Source: an uncultured Gemmatimonadota bacterium (GTDB lineage Bacteria; Gemmatimonadota; Gemmatimonadetes; Gemmatimonadales; Gemmatimonadaceae). Taken from it: a stretch of DNA of 8,620 bases. Of the stretch, positions 6,527 through 8,620 are shown piece by piece. Made by a program: the position numbers and the translations under genes. Position 1 is the stretch's first letter, and each line of letters opens with the position of its first letter. Under the pieces are notes generated by a model that was not told the DNA's origin, did not search any database, and saw only the letters and a list, made by a program, of their open reading frames with translations. Location: NCBI GenBank assembly GCA_946887155.1, contig CAMPKM010000099.1, positions 1-8,620 on the forward strand. Reading direction: 5' to 3'.

Positions 6527-8242
6527 CTACCGTGTTGCTGGGAGGGCTCGAGTGCTGACGTGCACGTAGACGTGTGTGTCGCCAAGGCGCGTCCAGCCTG
6601 ACAGCGGTGAATCTGCTGGCGGATTCACCGCGAAAACGGCGCGGACCTGCATTGCCTCGAATACGCGAAGGACCGCGGCTCGGTCGTCCGAGGATCCACG
6701 CCAGAAGGCCGCGGCATCGGCTGGTGCTACTTCGGCGACGATGCGAAAGCGGGCCAGTCGCGCCCAACTCGCGTGAAGGGCGTCGCCGATGATGCCAATG
6801 CGATCGCCAGGGCTCAGGCCGAGTTCCCCGGTCGCGAGGGCAACGTCGGTGGGCCTGTCAGGGCCGGTGTCGTTGGCGCTGACCGGTCCGCCGACCGCGG
6901 ATGGCGCAAAGCCAATCAAGGCATTCAGGCCATCGAGATGGAACACGCCGATGTTGAATGCGAATCCAGCGAGCATGACAACAGACGATGCGCGCAGCCA
7001 CGCCGGGTGGTGAGGTGCAGCCGGAAGTTTCACGAACAGAAGCGCCGCGGCCCAGAGCAGGACGATGAACGGCGCCACGTACCGGTCTTCGACGTACACC
7101 ACGGAATATGTCGCAAACGCCGCCACGGCGATTCCACCGAGGACCCACGACTCCATCGCGACCTTTCGCCGTCCGCGGAAGATGACCAGGGCCACCAGCC
7201 ACGCGAGCACGAGACCCTCCAGCCGCAGAAAGAGACCGGCGTATCGCTCGAGGTTCGTCGCGGTTGCGCGCCACTGCAGCCCGGGACGGAAGGTTGGCGA
7301 CAGACCCGCGAACCAGTATCCCTGGTCATAGAGCGGGGCGTAGGTCACCGGCATCCCCGCGTCATACTGGATCACGGGTGGCGTCGTCGCTGAGCCGTCC
7401 ATCGGGTGCTCGGGCGTACCGTCGATGTCCGGCGAGCCGTCACGATAATGCGGAAACGGCGCATTGCGGACGTACTTGAGGTACGTTACCCGGAAGACAT
7501 CGCCTAACGTGACACGACCGGCGTCCCGCGACAGGGCAACGACGAACGGTACGGTAACGATCGCGAAGCCGGCCGCTGCGGCAAGAACGCGCCCTCGTTG
7601 ACCGATGCGCACGAACAGCAGGCCAGCGACGAGCAGCGCCAGGATGGCGACCGGAAACGTGAACGCCTTCGCCAGGCACATTGCGCCGAGCGTGGCCCCG
7701 AGCAGTACGGTGGTCCGCGCGGTCATGCGGCCACTCGTCAGGCACAGCAGCCACCCGGACGCGAGGAACACCAACGCGGCCACGAGCATGTCCGGCGCTA
7801 CGACAAACAGCCGGATGACGCAGAGGCTGGTCCACACAAATAGCGCGTAACCGAGGCTCGTCAACGCCCACCGCGGCAGCACGTCATCGCCATCGTCGCG
7901 GGCGTAGTACCGGTCACTGACCTGCTTCCAGAAGAACTCGAACGCAAACAACGCCAGCATGTAGAGCACGAAGTTGACGGCGTGAACGAGCGGAAACTCC
8001 ATGCTCGCCGACGGCCGAATGACGCGCATCGCGATGCCCAACAGGAGCGGATAGAGTGGACTCCAGGTGCCGTTGACGGCCGTGGACCAGTCGCCGCGAA
8101 ACCAGGCGTCAGCCTGATCGAGGTAGTTGACGCCCTCATGCCCCATGGACTGCGCCGCCATGGCGGCGCCCGCGTTCGCGGCGCCGAGCGCGATGGCCAT
8201 GACGCGCAGCAGCAGCACGATGCGGTTGTGCGGTATGGCCAC
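6527..8242 (-). CDS. Multi-spanning membrane protein, GT-C glycosyltransferase-like
   Basis: A 571-residue protein on the minus strand from GTG 8242-8240 (2 nt after the stop of the asparagine synthetase gene) to TAG 6529-6527. An in-frame ATG at 8308 would add 22 residues but overlap the upstream gene by 64 nt. About ten hydrophobic segments are visible, e.g. near 8-30, 62-76, 88-105, 127-148, 152-168, 178-190, 196-211, 219-237, 343-355, 367-383, 389-405 and 418-434. The first loop 'YLDQADAWFRGDWSTAVNG' (40-58) followed by 'TWSPLYPLLLG', a long polar loop (238-335) and 'EDRYVAPFIVLLWAAALLF' (385-403) recall GT-C enzymes that use polyprenyl-phosphate sugars at the periplasmic face, with acidic residues in the first loop. 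The last ~115 residues (455-571) are soluble, mixed alpha/beta. No firm family is recognised; a plain hypothetical membrane protein of unknown activity is the alternative. It is cotranscribed with the asparagine synthetase gene by position. Confidence 0.72.
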   Translation of the reverse strand: MAIPHNRIVLLLRVMAIALGAANAGAAMAAQSMGHEGVNYLDQADAWFRGDWSTAVNGTWSPLYPLLLGIAMRVIRPSASMEFPLVHAVNFVLYMLALFAFEFFWKQVSDRYYARDDGDDVLPRWALTSLGYALFVWTSLCVIRLFVVAPDMLVAALVFLASGWLLCLTSGRMTARTTVLLGATLGAMCLAKAFTFPVAILALLVAGLLFVRIGQRGRVLAAAAGFAIVTVPFVVALSRDAGRVTLGDVFRVTYLKYVRNAPFPHYRDGSPDIDGTPEHPMDGSATTPPVIQYDAGMPVTYAPLYDQGYWFAGLSPTFRPGLQWRATATNLERYAGLFLRLEGLVLAWLVALVIFRGRRKVAMESWVLGGIAVAAFATYSVVYVEDRYVAPFIVLLWAAALLFVKLPAAPHHPAWLRASSVVMLAGFAFNIGVFHLDGLNALIGFAPSAVGGPVSANDTGPDRPTDVALATGELGLSPGDRIGIIGDALHASWARLARFRIVAEVAPADAAAFWRGSSDDRAAVLRVFEAMQVRAVFAVNPPADSPLSGWTRLGDTHVYVHVSTRALPATR

Positions 8243-8244
8243 GG

Positions 8245-8620
8245 CTATTTCACGCCGGCTGAATGACGCTCGAGAGACGACAGCGAAAGTTCCAGGGCCA
8301 TCAGGCACCAGAGACGATGCGCGTGATTGCGGCGTCCCGCGACGTGCTCGGCCATCAGCCGCTCGACTTCACCGGCCTGGAACAGTCCCCGCGAGTTCAA
8401 ACGCTCGCGCGAGAGGAGGTCGCGCATGAGAGGCTCGAGCGGACCGGCCAGCCACTGCTTCATCGGGATGCTGAAGCCCTCTTTCTGCCGCTGCTTCACG
8501 GACGCGGGAAGGACATCGGCAAACGCGCGTCGCAGAATCCATTTCGTCGTGGACCCTTGCAACTTCTGCGTCGCCGGTACCCGCATCGCCAGCTCGACGA
8601 ACTCGTGGTCGAGAAACGGA
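8245..8620 (-). CDS. asnB: Glutamine-hydrolysing asparagine synthetase, C-terminal end (5' partial)
   Basis: The minus-strand frame enters from the right edge and ends at TAG 8247-8245; 124 residues are present and the N-terminal glutaminase domain and most of the synthetase domain lie outside. The edge begins 'PFLDHEFVELAMRVPATQK', matching the AsnB 'PFLDH..VE.A..lP' segment of the ATP-pyrophosphatase domain. It continues with 'KWILRRAFADVLPASVKQRQKEGFSIPMKQWLAGPL', the conserved 'LR.a....LP..v..R.K.GF..P...Wl' block near the active site. ATG 8586 is internal to this domain and is not the start. The family converts aspartate, glutamine and ATP to asparagine. Copies in surface-polysaccharide clusters often serve glycan amidation instead, for example of uronic acids. 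It is followed 2 nt later by the membrane protein gene. The tail after 'HRLWCLMALELSL' is short and ordinary. Confidence 0.88.
   Translation of the reverse strand, partial: PFLDHEFVELAMRVPATQKLQGSTTKWILRRAFADVLPASVKQRQKEGFSIPMKQWLAGPLEPLMRDLLSRERLNSRGLFQAGEVERLMAEHVAGRRNHAHRLWCLMALELSLSSLERHSAGVK

Overview
This is a high-GC bacterial window, roughly two-thirds G+C in most genes. It lies inside a cell-surface polysaccharide (O-antigen or exopolysaccharide type) biosynthesis cluster. An ABC-transporter protein with a Wzt-type C-terminal domain implies an ABC-transporter-dependent export route and hence a Gram-negative (diderm) host. The phylum cannot be fixed from the window. The heavy GC bias and the recurrent CGTTAGG word remind me of Gemmatimonadota or a similar soil phylum, but that is only an impression.

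Layout: there are nine protein genes, two of them cut by the window edges, in four blocks of alternating strand. Block A (+, 1-3059) holds the 3' end of wzt, a SAM-dependent methyltransferase, a NodB-type polysaccharide deacetylase and a GT2 glycosyltransferase. These are packed with overlaps or gaps of no more than 3 nt and look like one operon. Block B (-, 4394-3045) is a single GT4 glycosyltransferase, inverted and lower in GC than its neighbours. It overlaps the end of block A by 15 nt and starts only 38 nt from block C. Block C (+, 4433-6432) has two further GT2 glycosyltransferases 17 nt apart. Block D (-, 8620-6527) has the C-terminal end of a glutamine-dependent asparagine synthetase, followed 2 nt later by a large multi-spanning membrane protein that resembles GT-C glycosyltransferases. 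Blocks C and D converge across a 94-nt gap. There is no gene-free stretch above 300 bases, and I see no RNA genes, CRISPR arrays or insertion sequences.

How the genes may work together (inference): three GT2 enzymes and one GT4 enzyme would build the repeat unit on the cytoplasmic face. The deacetylase could remove N-acetyl groups, and the AsnB-like enzyme could supply asparagine or amidate a uronic acid. The methyltransferase next to wzt could add the terminal group read by the Wzt C-terminal domain before export. The membrane protein could act from the periplasmic side.

I do not see a wholly new system. The points most worth a second look are the CGTTAG-only context of every TTAG in the window, the inverted low-GC GT4 gene with a perfect 12-bp palindrome in its head-to-head gap, and the wzt-methyltransferase coupling.
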